Of a stretch of DNA of 30,077 bases, positions 4,726-12,386 are shown piece after piece; the first letter of the stretch is position 1, and every line of letters begins with the position of its first letter. A program made the position numbers and the translations under genes. The stretch lies in the IMG/VR virus record IMGVR_UViG_3300034418_009393, positions 1 through 30,077 of that record. One strand, 5' to 3'. The stretch is from a virus. The notes under the pieces are model-generated. The model was not told where the DNA came from and ran no database searches. It saw only the letters and a list, made by a program, of their open reading frames with translations.

Positions 4726-5144
4726 GACCAGGACTATTCACCCTATCGGTCCAGCGAGGGGCCTCTCTCTGCCTGGACCTGCCCATTCGGAACGACGACG
4801 GCACGGCCTGGGACCTCACCGGTTACCAGGCCAAGCTGCGTGTGTACGACAAGGAACGCACCGTGGTGTTGAGCCTCGACGCCACGGAGGGCACGCCGAC
4901 GCCGCAGCTGACTGTTCACGCGTCCAAGGCGGTATTCATAGACGGTGAGATGGTGACGACAGGGGTCGTGGAGCTCGACCTGAACACCTCGACGACCGAC
5001 CAGCTCGGCCAGGACGAGAGCCAGGCCATGGCCAACAACAGCGGTCCATTGAGGTATCAGCTAGACATTGTAGAAGGGGGGACCGACAAGACGACTAGAA
5101 CGCACGTCGGCGAGGTTATGGTATACAATGGGCGACTTGCATGA
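4722..5144 (+). CDS. Beta-sandwich-like phage protein (BppU N-terminal-like), 140 aa
   Basis: I choose the GTG start at 4722: a GGAG site lies 7 nt upstream and the codon overlaps the previous stop as GTGA. Upstream in-frame ATGs run through the preceding gene. The product VRPGLFTLSVQRGASLCLDL-PIRNDDGTAWDLTGYQAKLR follows the pattern of an antiparallel beta domain (Q-G-x-x-x first strand, then DG..xDLTGY.a..q.R) that phages often use in baseplate upper proteins and related accessory proteins. Its location before the large terminase, not at the tail tip, is unusual for a fibre component, so it may be a head decoration or accessory protein. It overlaps the large terminase start by 17 bp. Confidence 0.75.
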   Translation: MRPGLFTLSVQRGASLCLDLPIRNDDGTAWDLTGYQAKLRVYDKERTVVLSLDATEGTPTPQLTVHASKAVFIDGEMVTTGVVELDLNTSTTDQLGQDESQAMANNSGPLRYQLDIVEGGTDKTTRTHVGEVMVYNGRLA

Positions 5145-6564
5145 CGTTGCCTGGCAGCCCCAACCGGGATCGCAGGTCTTATTCCTGAGCTGCCCTATAT
5201 ACGAAGTCCTCTACGAGGGGACACGCGGACCCGGCAAGACCGATGCGCTGTTGATGGACTTCGTTCAGCACGTCGGCCAGGGCCTAGGAGCCGACTGGCG
5301 AGGCATCCTCTTCAGACGGACTTACACCGAGCTCAAGGACGTCATCGCCAAGACGCAGAAGTGGTTCAAGAAGTTCTTCCCAGGAGCCGAGTACAACAAG
5401 ACCGAGAAGACATGGACCTTCCCGGACGGCGAGCAGCTCGTACTCTCATACATGCGGACGGTCGACGACTATTGGAACTACCACGGTCACGCTTACCCCT
5501 GGATAGGCTGGGAGGAGCTGACCAACTGGCCGGACGACGGCTGCTTCCGCAAGATGATGAGTTGCTCGCGTTCGACCAACCCGAACGCGCCGTTGAAGTA
5601 TCGGGCCACCTGTAACCCGTACGGCGCCGGACACAACTGGGTGAAGAGGCGCTACCGCCTGCCCGGCGGTAGGGGCAAGGTCATACGTGACAGCCTCGAC
5701 CAGGACGGTCAGGTCGAACCGGCTCGCGTTGCCATACATGGTGCGTTGAAGGAGAATAAGATACTCCTGGACGCGAACCCCGACTACGTCTCCAAGCTAC
5801 GAGCCGCAGCTCGCAACGCGGCCGAGCTCAAGGCCTGGCTGTACGGCAGCTGGGACATCGTGGCCGGGGGCATGTTCGACGACGTCTGGGAGCCGAGGCG
5901 TCACGTCCTCAGGCCCTTCCCGATACCTCGGCAGTGGCGTGTCGATCGCTCGTTCGACTGGGGCTCGTCGAAGCCCTTCAGCGTAGGCTGGTGGGCTGAG
6001 GCAGACGGCTCGGACATAGAGCTGCCCGACGGACGGACGTTGCACACGATCAAGGGAGACCTGTTCCGCATCCACGAGTGGTACGGCTGTGACAAGCGAG
6101 AGCCGAACGTCGGCCTCCGCATGCTCGCGGAGGACGTAGCGACGGGCATCAAGGAGCGAGAGGTCGAGCTGTTCAACTCGGGACGAGTGCAGGGGCGCAT
6201 ACGACCCGGTCCGGCAGACACGGCGATATGGACTAGCGAGGACGGGCCGTCCATCGCGTCGAACATGAGCAAGAAGGGTGTGCTATGGGAGCAGGCCGAC
6301 AAGGCACCGGGCTCGAGGATACAGGGCTGGGAGGAGATACGGACGAGGCTCAGCAACGCCCTACCCGGAGACGGAGGGGTACGTGAGAAGCCGGGGCTGT
6401 TCGTGTTCGACACGTGCCTGTCGTTCCTTGAGACCTTCCCGGTGCTGCCAAGGGACGACAAGAAGCTAGACGACGTCGACACCGAAGCAGAGGACCACAT
6501 CGGGGACGAGGTGCGATACCGTGTCCGTAAGCCCAAGAAGGGCGTACGCTCCGGCACCATGTGA
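5128..6564 (+). CDS. Terminase large subunit
   Basis: The 478-aa ATPase/nuclease drives DNA into the prohead. Visible motifs: Walker A GTRGPGKT (31-38), Walker B WIGWEE (125-130) and the coupling motif TCNP (161-164). The C-terminal RNase H-like nuclease has a first aspartate in SFDWGSS (Asp277), a second in PADTAIW (about 364) and a third in HIGDEVRY (Asp460). The length is normal for the family. It overlaps the preceding gene by 17 bp, with only a weak upstream GAGG. It belongs to the Terminase_6/large-terminase group commonly paired with DUF4055 portals, as here. A GC-rich hairpin follows before the portal gene. Confidence 0.95.
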   Translation: MGDLHDVAWQPQPGSQVLFLSCPIYEVLYEGTRGPGKTDALLMDFVQHVGQGLGADWRGILFRRTYTELKDVIAKTQKWFKKFFPGAEYNKTEKTWTFPDGEQLVLSYMRTVDDYWNYHGHAYPWIGWEELTNWPDDGCFRKMMSCSRSTNPNAPLKYRATCNPYGAGHNWVKRRYRLPGGRGKVIRDSLDQDGQVEPARVAIHGALKENKILLDANPDYVSKLRAAARNAAELKAWLYGSWDIVAGGMFDDVWEPRRHVLRPFPIPRQWRVDRSFDWGSSKPFSVGWWAEADGSDIELPDGRTLHTIKGDLFRIHEWYGCDKREPNVGLRMLAEDVATGIKEREVELFNSGRVQGRIRPGPADTAIWTSEDGPSIASNMSKKGVLWEQADKAPGSRIQGWEEIRTRLSNALPGDGGVREKPGLFVFDTCLSFLETFPVLPRDDKKLDDVDTEAEDHIGDEVRYRVRKPKKGVRSGTM

Positions 6565-6570
6565 GGCGGT

Positions 6571-6587
6571 ACGCGGGGAACCCGCGT
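6571..6587 (+). repeat. GC-rich hairpin ACGCGGG-GAA-CCCGCGT (copy 2)
   Basis: A perfect 7-bp stem closes a GAA triloop; beyond one T-T mismatch, three further pairs (6567-6569 with 6589-6591) extend it. It is located 7 nt after the large-terminase stop and 52 nt before the portal start. Without a following U run it is a weak terminator candidate. Its recurrence between head modules suggests mRNA processing or partial attenuation. Confidence 0.6.
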
Positions 6588-6639
6588 TCCGACAGATTGA
6601 AGCTCAAAGACCGACCGATCGAAAACGAAGGAGGGTCAC

Positions 6640-8235
6640 ATGGCTAACGGCCAAGACACTGACAGGGGCCCCCAGGGCGGACCGTACAAGAGGAAGCAGG
6701 TCGGCACGAGCACGACCAAGAAGAAGGACGACGTCTCCACGACGTCGATGGCCTACGAGGCCATGCTGCCCAAGTGGCGTCTCATCGAGGCGCTACTCGG
6801 GGGCACTCGTGCCATGCGAGCGGCCTCCGACGAGTACCTGCCGAAGCACGAGTACGAGGGCAAGCAGACCTACGAGGAGCGACGTGATCGGGCGACGCTG
6901 CTCAACTACACCCGCTTCACGTTGAACACGCTAACGGGCAAGGCGTTTCGAGAGCCGCCTCAGCTCTCAGAGGACGCGGCAGAGGAGCTCAAGAACTTCG
7001 TCGAGGACGTCGACGGCAGCGGCACCGGCCTAGCCGTGTTCGCACGTCGGTGGTTCAAGGCGGGACTGGCCAAGGCCATGTGTCACGTGCTGGTAGACTT
7101 CAGTCGTCCGGAGGAGACGGACGAGGATCGTCCGCGCACCAAGCAGGACGACGAGCGTGAGGGCGTACGTCCCTTCTGGATGCTAGTCGCCCCCGAGAAC
7201 CTGATATTCGCTCACGCGGACCTCATCGATGGTCGCGAGGTGTATACGCACGTCCGCATCAGGGAGACGGCCGTTGAGATGGACGGTTACGCCGAGGTCG
7301 TCAGGGAACGCATCCGCGTCATCGAGCCCGGCCGCTTCGAGCTCTTCGAGATGGAGGAGACCAAGAAGGGCCAGAGGCCCAAGTGGGTGAAGATCGACGA
7401 TGGAGAGACCGGAGTGGACTTCGTGCCGCTCGTCACCTTCTACACGGACCGCGAGGACACCTGCGAGGGCACCCCGCCGCTCGAAGACCTCGCCCACCTC
7501 AACGTCTCTCACTTCCAGTCCACCTCAGACCAGCGGGCCATTTTGACGGTGTCTCGCTTTGCCATGCTCGCGGTAGCGGGCGCCCCGGCGACGGACGAGG
7601 AGACGGACGAGCCACTGGTCGTTGGACCCAAGCGGTGGCTCTCTACCCCCGACGCCCAGGGCAAGTTCTACTACGTCGAGCCTCAAGGCTCAGGCATAGA
7701 GCAGGGCTGGAAGGACCTGTCCGAGCTCGAGGAACAGATGAGCATGTATGGCGCGGAGTTCCTGAAGAAACGGCCGGGCTCAGTGACTGCGACTGGACGA
7801 GCGATCGACAGCTCGGAGGCCATCAGCCCGCTGCAAGCGATGGGCGTGGACTTCAAGGACGCACTCGAGCTAGCGTTGAGCTACACGCTCGCCTGGCTGG
7901 GGCGCAACGACGCGGGGGCCGACAACTACGCCGTGACCTTCGAGGTAGACGTTGACGTCGACGCCTCGGACGGCAAGGAGCTCGACACCCTCGACAAGGC
8001 GCGCACTCGCCGGGACATCAGCCGCGAGACGTATCTGAAGGAGCTCAAGCGCCGAGGCGTCCTGGACGACGACTTCGACGCGGACGACGACAAGGACGCC
8101 CTGTCTGACGAGACCGACGACATGGGGCTGTTCGGCGGCGAGACGCCTCCGGACGATGATGGCGACGAGACGAACGACGACCCGCCAGTGGACCCCAAGG
8201 GGCAGGGCAAGGTCAAGGAGCCTGAGGTCGTATAG
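6640..8235 (+). CDS. Portal protein (DUF4055 family)
   Basis: The 531-aa protein forms the dodecameric DNA entry ring at the capsid vertex. The N-terminal part has the DUF4055 signature YLPKHEYEGKQTYEERRDRA followed by LLNYTRFTLNTLTGKAFREP (about 67-107). A central beta-rich region includes the PFWMLVAPENLIF segment. The stem/clip region is followed by YGAEFLKKRPGSVTATGRAI and DSSEAISPLQAMGVDFKDAL, a portal helix pattern. The last ~70 residues are very acidic and disordered (DDDFDADDDKDALSDETDDM), a common tail in this family. A strong AAGGAGGG site precedes ATG 6640. The order terminase-portal-MuF is the standard packaging layout. Confidence 0.93.
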   Translation: MANGQDTDRGPQGGPYKRKQVGTSTTKKKDDVSTTSMAYEAMLPKWRLIEALLGGTRAMRAASDEYLPKHEYEGKQTYEERRDRATLLNYTRFTLNTLTGKAFREPPQLSEDAAEELKNFVEDVDGSGTGLAVFARRWFKAGLAKAMCHVLVDFSRPEETDEDRPRTKQDDEREGVRPFWMLVAPENLIFAHADLIDGREVYTHVRIRETAVEMDGYAEVVRERIRVIEPGRFELFEMEETKKGQRPKWVKIDDGETGVDFVPLVTFYTDREDTCEGTPPLEDLAHLNVSHFQSTSDQRAILTVSRFAMLAVAGAPATDEETDEPLVVGPKRWLSTPDAQGKFYYVEPQGSGIEQGWKDLSELEEQMSMYGAEFLKKRPGSVTATGRAIDSSEAISPLQAMGVDFKDALELALSYTLAWLGRNDAGADNYAVTFEVDVDVDASDGKELDTLDKARTRRDISRETYLKELKRRGVLDDDFDADDDKDALSDETDDMGLFGGETPPDDDGDETNDDPPVDPKGQGKVKEPEVV

Positions 8236-8258
8236 GAATAAACGCGGGGAATTAGACA

Positions 8259-9431
8259 GTGCCTACAGCGAACGAAGAGCTATTCGACGACGTCATCCGT
8301 CATCAGATCGGTCTGCGACGCTTCACGTCTCGTGAGATACGCGAGATACTGAAGCTACTCAAGCAGGCTGACGACGACCTGCTCGACCTCATTCAGCGAC
8401 GCCTACGCGTGTTGTCTGACGGACCGATACCCGAGACCGGCAGTCGCACGCTCGAACGGCTCGAAGCCCTCCTCAAGGAGGTTCGAGAGCTCCGTAAAAA
8501 GGCCATGGCCGAGTTAGCAACCAAGGTCGCGCAGGACATGCGAGACATGTCCGTAGCCGAGGGCGCCCTAGAGGCCGCCGTGCTAACCCAAGCGATACCC
8601 ATATCCATCGAGCTCGCTCGCATCCCGGCCTCGACGCTGAGGGCCTTAGTGAACGCCCGACCGTTCCAGGGGCGTTTCCTGCGTGACTGGTTCCTAGGCT
8701 TGGAGCAACGAGACCGTCGCGCCGTAGAGACCGCCATCCGTCTAGGCGTTATAGAGGGAGAGACGACCGACCAGATAGTCCGCAGGGTGCGAGGCACCCG
8801 GGCGAACGGCTTCAAGGACGGCGCGCTGTCCATCACCCGACGCAACGCGGAGGCGATCACGCGCACGGCCGTCACCCACTACTCTAACGCGGCTCGCAAC
8901 GAGGTATGGAAGGCGAACTCAGACGTCATTGAGGGCCTCCGCTGGACGGCTACGCTGGACGGTCGAACTTCGGCAGTCTGCCGGGGTAGAGACGGCCGCG
9001 TCTTTCCTGTCGATAGAGGCCCGAGGCCTCCCGCTCACGTGAACTGCCGCTCCGTCATGGTTCCCATCCTAGACGGCGTAGGGGTGCTAGGAAAACGACC
9101 CACCGTGGTCGACACGCGTACCCGCGCCAGGCGTGAGGTGGACTTCCGGGCGGAGGCTCGTAAGAGGGGTGTACCGATACAACAAGTCCGCCGTGAGTGG
9201 GCTGACAGCGTCATAGGCAGGGTGCCAGCCGAGACGACATACGAGCAGTTCCTGAGACGTCAGTCCAAGGGCTTTCAGGACGACGTGCTCGGTGATAAGA
9301 AGGGAACACTGTTCAGGAAGGGAGAGCTACCGCTCGATCGCTTCGTGGACGGATCGGGCCGTGAGTTCGGCCTGGACGAACTCAGGAGACGAGAGCCTGC
9401 GGCTTGGGCCAGGGCGTTCGGCGACGAGTAG
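8259..9431 (+). CDS. MuF-like minor head protein (head morphogenesis)
   Basis: The 390-aa product uses a GTG start (MPTANEELFDDVIRHQIGLR). Residues 1-170 are largely helical, and the C-terminal half carries the MuF domain: ITRTAVTHYSNAARNEVWKA (about 200-220), then TLDGRTSAVCRGRDGRVFPV and PPAHVNCRSVMVPI (about 232-275). The conserved Cys/His pattern C..RDG..F...PP.H.NCR is diagnostic. Such proteins (Mu gpF, SPP1 gp7) bind the portal and enter the prohead, and may be ejected with DNA. After the domain, ~110 further residues form a basic helical extension. No strong ribosome binding site is seen before the GTG (GGGGAATTAGACA upstream). Confidence 0.9.
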   Translation: MPTANEELFDDVIRHQIGLRRFTSREIREILKLLKQADDDLLDLIQRRLRVLSDGPIPETGSRTLERLEALLKEVRELRKKAMAELATKVAQDMRDMSVAEGALEAAVLTQAIPISIELARIPASTLRALVNARPFQGRFLRDWFLGLEQRDRRAVETAIRLGVIEGETTDQIVRRVRGTRANGFKDGALSITRRNAEAITRTAVTHYSNAARNEVWKANSDVIEGLRWTATLDGRTSAVCRGRDGRVFPVDRGPRPPAHVNCRSVMVPILDGVGVLGKRPTVVDTRTRARREVDFRAEARKRGVPIQQVRREWADSVIGRVPAETTYEQFLRRQSKGFQDDVLGDKKGTLFRKGELPLDRFVDGSGREFGLDELRRREPAAWARAFGDE

Positions 9432-9472
9432 AGACAGAGGAATAGACAGAGTGGCTCTAACGGCGGGGTGAT

Positions 9473-9493
9473 CCCCCGGCGGAAGGGTGATCC
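9473..9493 (+). repeat. Leader repeat GGAAGGGTGATCC, copy 1 (before scaffold)
   Basis: The stretch CCCCCGGC followed by GGAAGGGTGATCC is repeated almost exactly at 10450-10468 before the major capsid gene, with a 2-bp deletion. Just upstream, GGGG-TGAT-CCCC (9465-9476) adds a small hairpin with the same GGTGATCC core. Two leaders of highly expressed head genes sharing this element suggests a common post-transcriptional or promoter function. Confidence 0.55.
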
Positions 9494-9524
9494 TGAAGCA
9501 AACAGTCACTAAGGAGACTTTCAA

Positions 9525-10310
9525 ATGGAGTTCGACTTCACAACCAACCAGTCCGTAGAGGACATCAACGCGGTCCCGGAACAGTTCCGGGGGGCCTACG
9601 TCGCAAGCGACGACGGGGTATACAGCATCAGCGACACGGCGAAGGGCCTGGTCGAAGCCGTCACAGGGCTTAACCGTTCCCTAGCTGCTTCCCGCAAGGA
9701 GGCTAAGACGCTCAAGGGGCAAGTCATCACGCCCGAGAGCGTCATCGGCCAGATTGGCGAGTTCGACAGTGTCGACGCCGTCAAGGAGCACATCGCCGGT
9801 CTGCAGACCCAGCTCGAGGAGGCCGCCGCCAACGGCAACAAGGTCAACCTCGACAAGATGAAGGCTGACATGGAGAAGGCCTTCGCGGGTCGTGAGCAGG
9901 AGTACAAGGACCGCGACGCCAAGAAGGACGCGGCACTGACACGCTACATGGTGCAAGCAGCCGCAACGTCAGCTCTGGCAAACGCGAAGGGCAGCACTGA
10001 GCTGTTGCTCCCGCACGTCATGGGCAAGGCCCGGGTGGTCGAGGACGGCGACGACTACGTCGTGCGGGTGCTCGACGACGCAGGTGACTATCGTGGCGAT
10101 GGCAAAGGTGGCTTCATGACGATCGCGGACCTCGTCAAAGAGATGAAGGCCTCTCAGACCTTCTCCGCAGCGTTCGAGAGCGAGGCGCCTCCCGGAACCG
10201 GCGCGAAGCCCGGTCAGTCACAGCGTGCCAAGCCCGCACGCAGTCAGGATGGCGACCTGAGCGCTCGCGATCGTATCAAGAAGGGACTTGCAGCACGTCG
10301 CGCCAAGTAA
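9525..10310 (+). CDS. Capsid scaffolding protein
   Basis: The 261-aa product lies directly upstream of the major capsid protein, as scaffolds do. It has an N-terminal part (MEFDFTTNQSVEDINAVPEQ, YVASDDGVYSISD) and long charged helices likely to be coiled coil (LNRSLAASRKEAKTLKGQVI, LQTQLEEAAANGNKVNLDKM, KAFAGREQEYKDRDAKKDAA). A small beta-rich region (VVEDGDDYVVRVLDDAGDYR) follows, then a disordered linker. The basic C-terminus DRIKKGLAARRAK is the usual capsid-binding element of scaffolds. A strong AAGGAG site precedes the ATG. There is no protease gene nearby; a scaffold-only assembly without a maturation protease is therefore likely. Confidence 0.88.
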   Translation: MEFDFTTNQSVEDINAVPEQFRGAYVASDDGVYSISDTAKGLVEAVTGLNRSLAASRKEAKTLKGQVITPESVIGQIGEFDSVDAVKEHIAGLQTQLEEAAANGNKVNLDKMKADMEKAFAGREQEYKDRDAKKDAALTRYMVQAAATSALANAKGSTELLLPHVMGKARVVEDGDDYVVRVLDDAGDYRGDGKGGFMTIADLVKEMKASQTFSAAFESEAPPGTGAKPGQSQRAKPARSQDGDLSARDRIKKGLAARRAK

Positions 10311-10324
10311 CTGCTGGTACCGCA

Positions 10325-10340
10325 ACGCGGGGACCCGCGT
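10325..10340 (+). repeat. GC-rich hairpin ACGCGGG/CCCGCGT (copy 3)
   Basis: ACGCGGG (10325-10331) and CCCGCGT (10334-10340) are exact reverse complements with almost no loop, giving a 16-nt structure. It begins 14 nt after the scaffold stop and is followed 16 nt later by a second, longer hairpin. The same core recurs at 3688 and 6571. Confidence 0.6.
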
Positions 10341-10356
10341 CATATATAGCAAGCAT

Positions 10357-10382
10357 AGGGGCGACGAGAGATCGTCGCCCCT
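10357..10382 (+). terminator. 11-bp perfect stem with GAGA loop between scaffold and capsid genes
   Basis: AGGGGCGACGA (10357-10367) pairs perfectly with TCGTCGCCCCT (10372-10382) across a GAGA tetraloop, a stable GNRA-type loop. There is no U run after it, so it is not a classic intrinsic terminator; a leaky terminator or an RNase-blocking 5' end for the capsid mRNA are both reasonable. It stands 152 nt before the capsid start. Confidence 0.5.
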
Positions 10383-10449
10383 GAGAACCTCGGTCGGCCC
10401 CAAGCACGACCTCGGCCCTCCTCGAAGCGTGACGCTGATAGAGGCCGGA

Positions 10450-10468
10450 CCCCCGGGAAGGGTGATCC
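10450..10468 (+). repeat. Leader repeat GGAAGGGTGATCC, copy 2 (before capsid)
   Basis: CCCCCG followed by GGAAGGGTGATCC matches copy 1 at 9473-9493 apart from a 2-bp deletion. It lies 66 nt before the capsid ATG, whereas copy 1 lies 31 nt before the scaffold ATG, so a fixed ribosome-binding role is unlikely. Confidence 0.55.
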
Positions 10469-10534
10469 GACCCATGTAGAAAGTCAGGGGCATTACGCCG
10501 ATCAACAGCCTTAACCCTGAGGAGGGACACGAAA

Positions 10535-11452
10535 ATGGCATCAGTTACCCTGGCAGAAAGTGCCAAGCTCGCGCAAGACGACCTCGTCGTCGGCGTGATC
10601 GAAAACATCATCACAGTGAACCAAATGTTCGAGATGGTTCCCTTCGACGGCATCGACGGCAACTCCCTCGCATACAACCGTGAGAACGTGCTCGGCGACG
10701 TCGAGACCCTCGGCGTAGGGGGTACGATCACGGCAAAGAACGCTGCGACCTTCACCAAGGTGAACGCTGACCTCACGACCATCATCGGCGACGCTGAAGT
10801 CAACGGTTTGATCCAGGCTACCCGCTCTACCGAGACGGACCAGGAAGAGACCCAGATCGAGAGCAAGGCGAAGTCCGCAGGCCGGAAGTTCCAGTCCATG
10901 CTCATCACAGGCACCGGTTCAGGCAACGAGTTCGACGGTCTCATCAACCTCACACCCGCCGGCCAGATGGTCGACACCGGGGCGAACGGTCAGGCCCTTT
11001 CCTTCGAAGTCATGGACGAGATGCTTGACAACGTCATCGACAAGGACGGCGAAGTCGACTACATGGTCATGCCTTCTCGCACGATCCGTTCCTACAAGGC
11101 GCTGCTTCGCACGCTCGGTGGCACGGGTGCAGAGGACATGTACGAGCTTCCGAGCGGCAAGCGCATCATCGCTTACTCCGGTGTGCCGATCTTCCGCAAC
11201 GACTACATTCCTACGGACCAGACGAAGGGTACGGGCTCCGGCCAAACTACCATCTTCGCGGGTACCCTGGATGACGGCTCTCGCAGCTACGGCTTCGCGG
11301 GCCTGACTGCTCGCAACGAGGCCGGTATCGTCATCGAGGACGTCGGTGTTCATCAGTCCAAAGACGAGACCATCACCCGCGTCAAGTGGTACTGCGGTCT
11401 CGCGCTGTTCTCCGAGCTCGGCATCTCTGCCGCGGACGGCATCACAAACTAA
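10535..11452 (+). CDS. Major capsid protein
   Basis: The 305-aa product is preceded by a strong GGAGGG site. The N-terminus (MASVTLAESAKLAQDDLVVG, VIENIITVNQMFEMVPFDGI, GNSLAYNRENVLGDVETLGV) is typical of coat proteins of the HK97 fold that lack a cleaved delta domain. A spine-helix segment follows (TRSTETDQEETQIESKAKSA) and a P-domain. The last ~70 residues include a Gly-rich loop (TKGTGSGQTTIFAGTLDDGS) and an A-domain strand (ITRVKWYCGLALFSELGISA). Codons are strongly biased to GC-ending, high-expression choices. It sits between a scaffold and small head proteins and is flanked on both sides by stable GAGA-loop hairpins, suggesting a separately stabilised abundant mRNA. Confidence 0.92.
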   Translation: MASVTLAESAKLAQDDLVVGVIENIITVNQMFEMVPFDGIDGNSLAYNRENVLGDVETLGVGGTITAKNAATFTKVNADLTTIIGDAEVNGLIQATRSTETDQEETQIESKAKSAGRKFQSMLITGTGSGNEFDGLINLTPAGQMVDTGANGQALSFEVMDEMLDNVIDKDGEVDYMVMPSRTIRSYKALLRTLGGTGAEDMYELPSGKRIIAYSGVPIFRNDYIPTDQTKGTGSGQTTIFAGTLDDGSRSYGFAGLTARNEAGIVIEDVGVHQSKDETITRVKWYCGLALFSELGISAADGITN

Positions 11453-11491
11453 CGGCTTTCCCCTGGGGCTTCAAGCCTCAACTCGCCGCGC

Positions 11492-11519
11492 CGGGGGCCC
11501 ATCGAGAGGTGGGTCCCCG
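11492..11519 (+). terminator. GC-rich hairpin with GAGA loop after the capsid gene
   Basis: CGGGGGCCCATC (11492-11503) pairs with GGTGGGTCCCCG (11508-11519), including two G-U wobbles, around a GAGA loop. It is followed by GTTGTCGTTTC, a poor U tract. It is a possible leaky terminator or 3' stabiliser of the capsid message. Its loop is the same GNRA type as the hairpin before the capsid gene. Confidence 0.5.
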
Positions 11520-11614
11520 TTGTCGTTTCTGGAGCGAGGGCTCTCTTGCAGGGCGGGCCGTGACAATTTCGTAGTACCGGCGCGGCCGGGACATCAAACC
11601 AAACGGAGACATCC

Positions 11615-12127
11615 ATGGCACATACAGTCACAAAGTTTCACCTGGTCGGGCCGTACGCCGGCAAGACCGTAACCCTTGGCGCCAAGAAGAAGGAAATGGG
11701 GCGTCAGTTCGAGTTCGTCGACGGCGTGTACACCTTCAGCGGCTCCGACAAGGAAGCGTTGAGCATCGGGAACTACCTGAAGCGCTGCTACCAGGCCTAT
11801 CCTGAAGGGCCGCTGCTTGAGGCCGCAAAGAAGGCCGCAGCAGGCGACGAGCCCGCAGCACCGGCAAAACAAAAGCACACGCAGAAGCCCGTTGAACCGA
11901 CGCTTCCTGCGGACCCTGACCCCCTGGCTGACGACAACGACAAGCCCGAGACGGTCGCCGAGGCCTTGAACATGCTCGACCCTGAGGACGACAGTCACTG
12001 GACTTCCCGCAAGCTGCCTCAGGTCGACGAGGTCGAGAAGCTGATGGGTCGTTCTGTCACCCGCGCTGAGATCGAAGAGGCTGCGCCTGACTTCGACCGA
12101 GATGCCGCCAAGGCCGCAAAGGAGTAA
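11615..12127 (+). CDS. Head-associated protein of unknown function, 170 aa
   Basis: Starts at ATG 11615 after GGAG. The N-terminal ~65 residues look folded (MAHTVTKFHLVGPYAGKTVT, FEFVDGVYTFSGSDKEALSI, GNYLKRCYQAYPEGPLLEAA). They are followed by an Ala/Pro/Lys/Asp-rich linker (about 68-110), and the C-terminal part (HWTSRKLPQVDEVEKLMGRS, VTRAEIEEAAPDFDRDAAKA) again looks helical. I do not recognise the family. Position after the capsid gene suits a decoration or head-completion role. It ends in an AAAGGAG that serves as ribosome binding site for the next gene. Confidence 0.75.
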   Translation: MAHTVTKFHLVGPYAGKTVTLGAKKKEMGRQFEFVDGVYTFSGSDKEALSIGNYLKRCYQAYPEGPLLEAAKKAAAGDEPAAPAKQKHTQKPVEPTLPADPDPLADDNDKPETVAEALNMLDPEDDSHWTSRKLPQVDEVEKLMGRSVTRAEIEEAAPDFDRDAAKAAKE

Positions 12128-12131
12128 ACGA

Positions 12132-12377
12132 ATGGGCCGCATGTCCTCAGCCGATATGCTCAAGGGCCGCCGCGGAAGCGGCGGCCCGAAGCCCGGCGGA
12201 AACGCCGGCGGAGCGAGGCAACCTACGGCTAAGAAGGTTGCAGTGACGATCCCTAAGGGCGGTCGCGCACACGTCGAGAAGGCCAGCAACGGCATCGCCG
12301 TCACGGTCAGCGACAAGAACTACAACACGACCCAAAAGGTGGTCGCCACAGACCCCAGCAAGGTATCATTCGAATAG
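12132..12377 (+). CDS. Small basic head-region protein, 81 aa
   Basis: I place the start at ATG 12132, 9 nt after AAAGGAG; an in-frame ATG at 12102 lies inside the preceding gene. The first ~30 residues are Gly/Arg rich and probably disordered (MGRMSSADMLKGRRGSGGPK). The rest forms a likely beta domain (KKVAVTIPKGGRAHVEKASN, GIAVTVSDKNYNTTQKVV). No family is recognised. A small capsid decoration or connector-associated protein is plausible from the position between capsid and connector genes. Confidence 0.72.
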   Translation: MGRMSSADMLKGRRGSGGPKPGGNAGGARQPTAKKVAVTIPKGGRAHVEKASNGIAVTVSDKNYNTTQKVVATDPSKVSFE

Positions 12378-12386
12378 GAGACGGCC

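Noticed and set aside
5901-6560. Minus-strand open frame of 219 residues opposite the large terminase
   Set aside because: The plus strand there encodes terminase nuclease motifs; the antisense frame has low-complexity Ser/Arg composition.
10288-10479. Plus-strand open frame of 63 residues in the scaffold-capsid gap
   Set aside because: It overlaps the scaffold end, covers two hairpins and has no family match or ribosome binding site.
10276-10977. Minus-strand open frame of 233 residues across the capsid leader
   Set aside because: It is antisense to the start of the capsid gene and passes through two stable hairpins; no ribosome binding site or domain.
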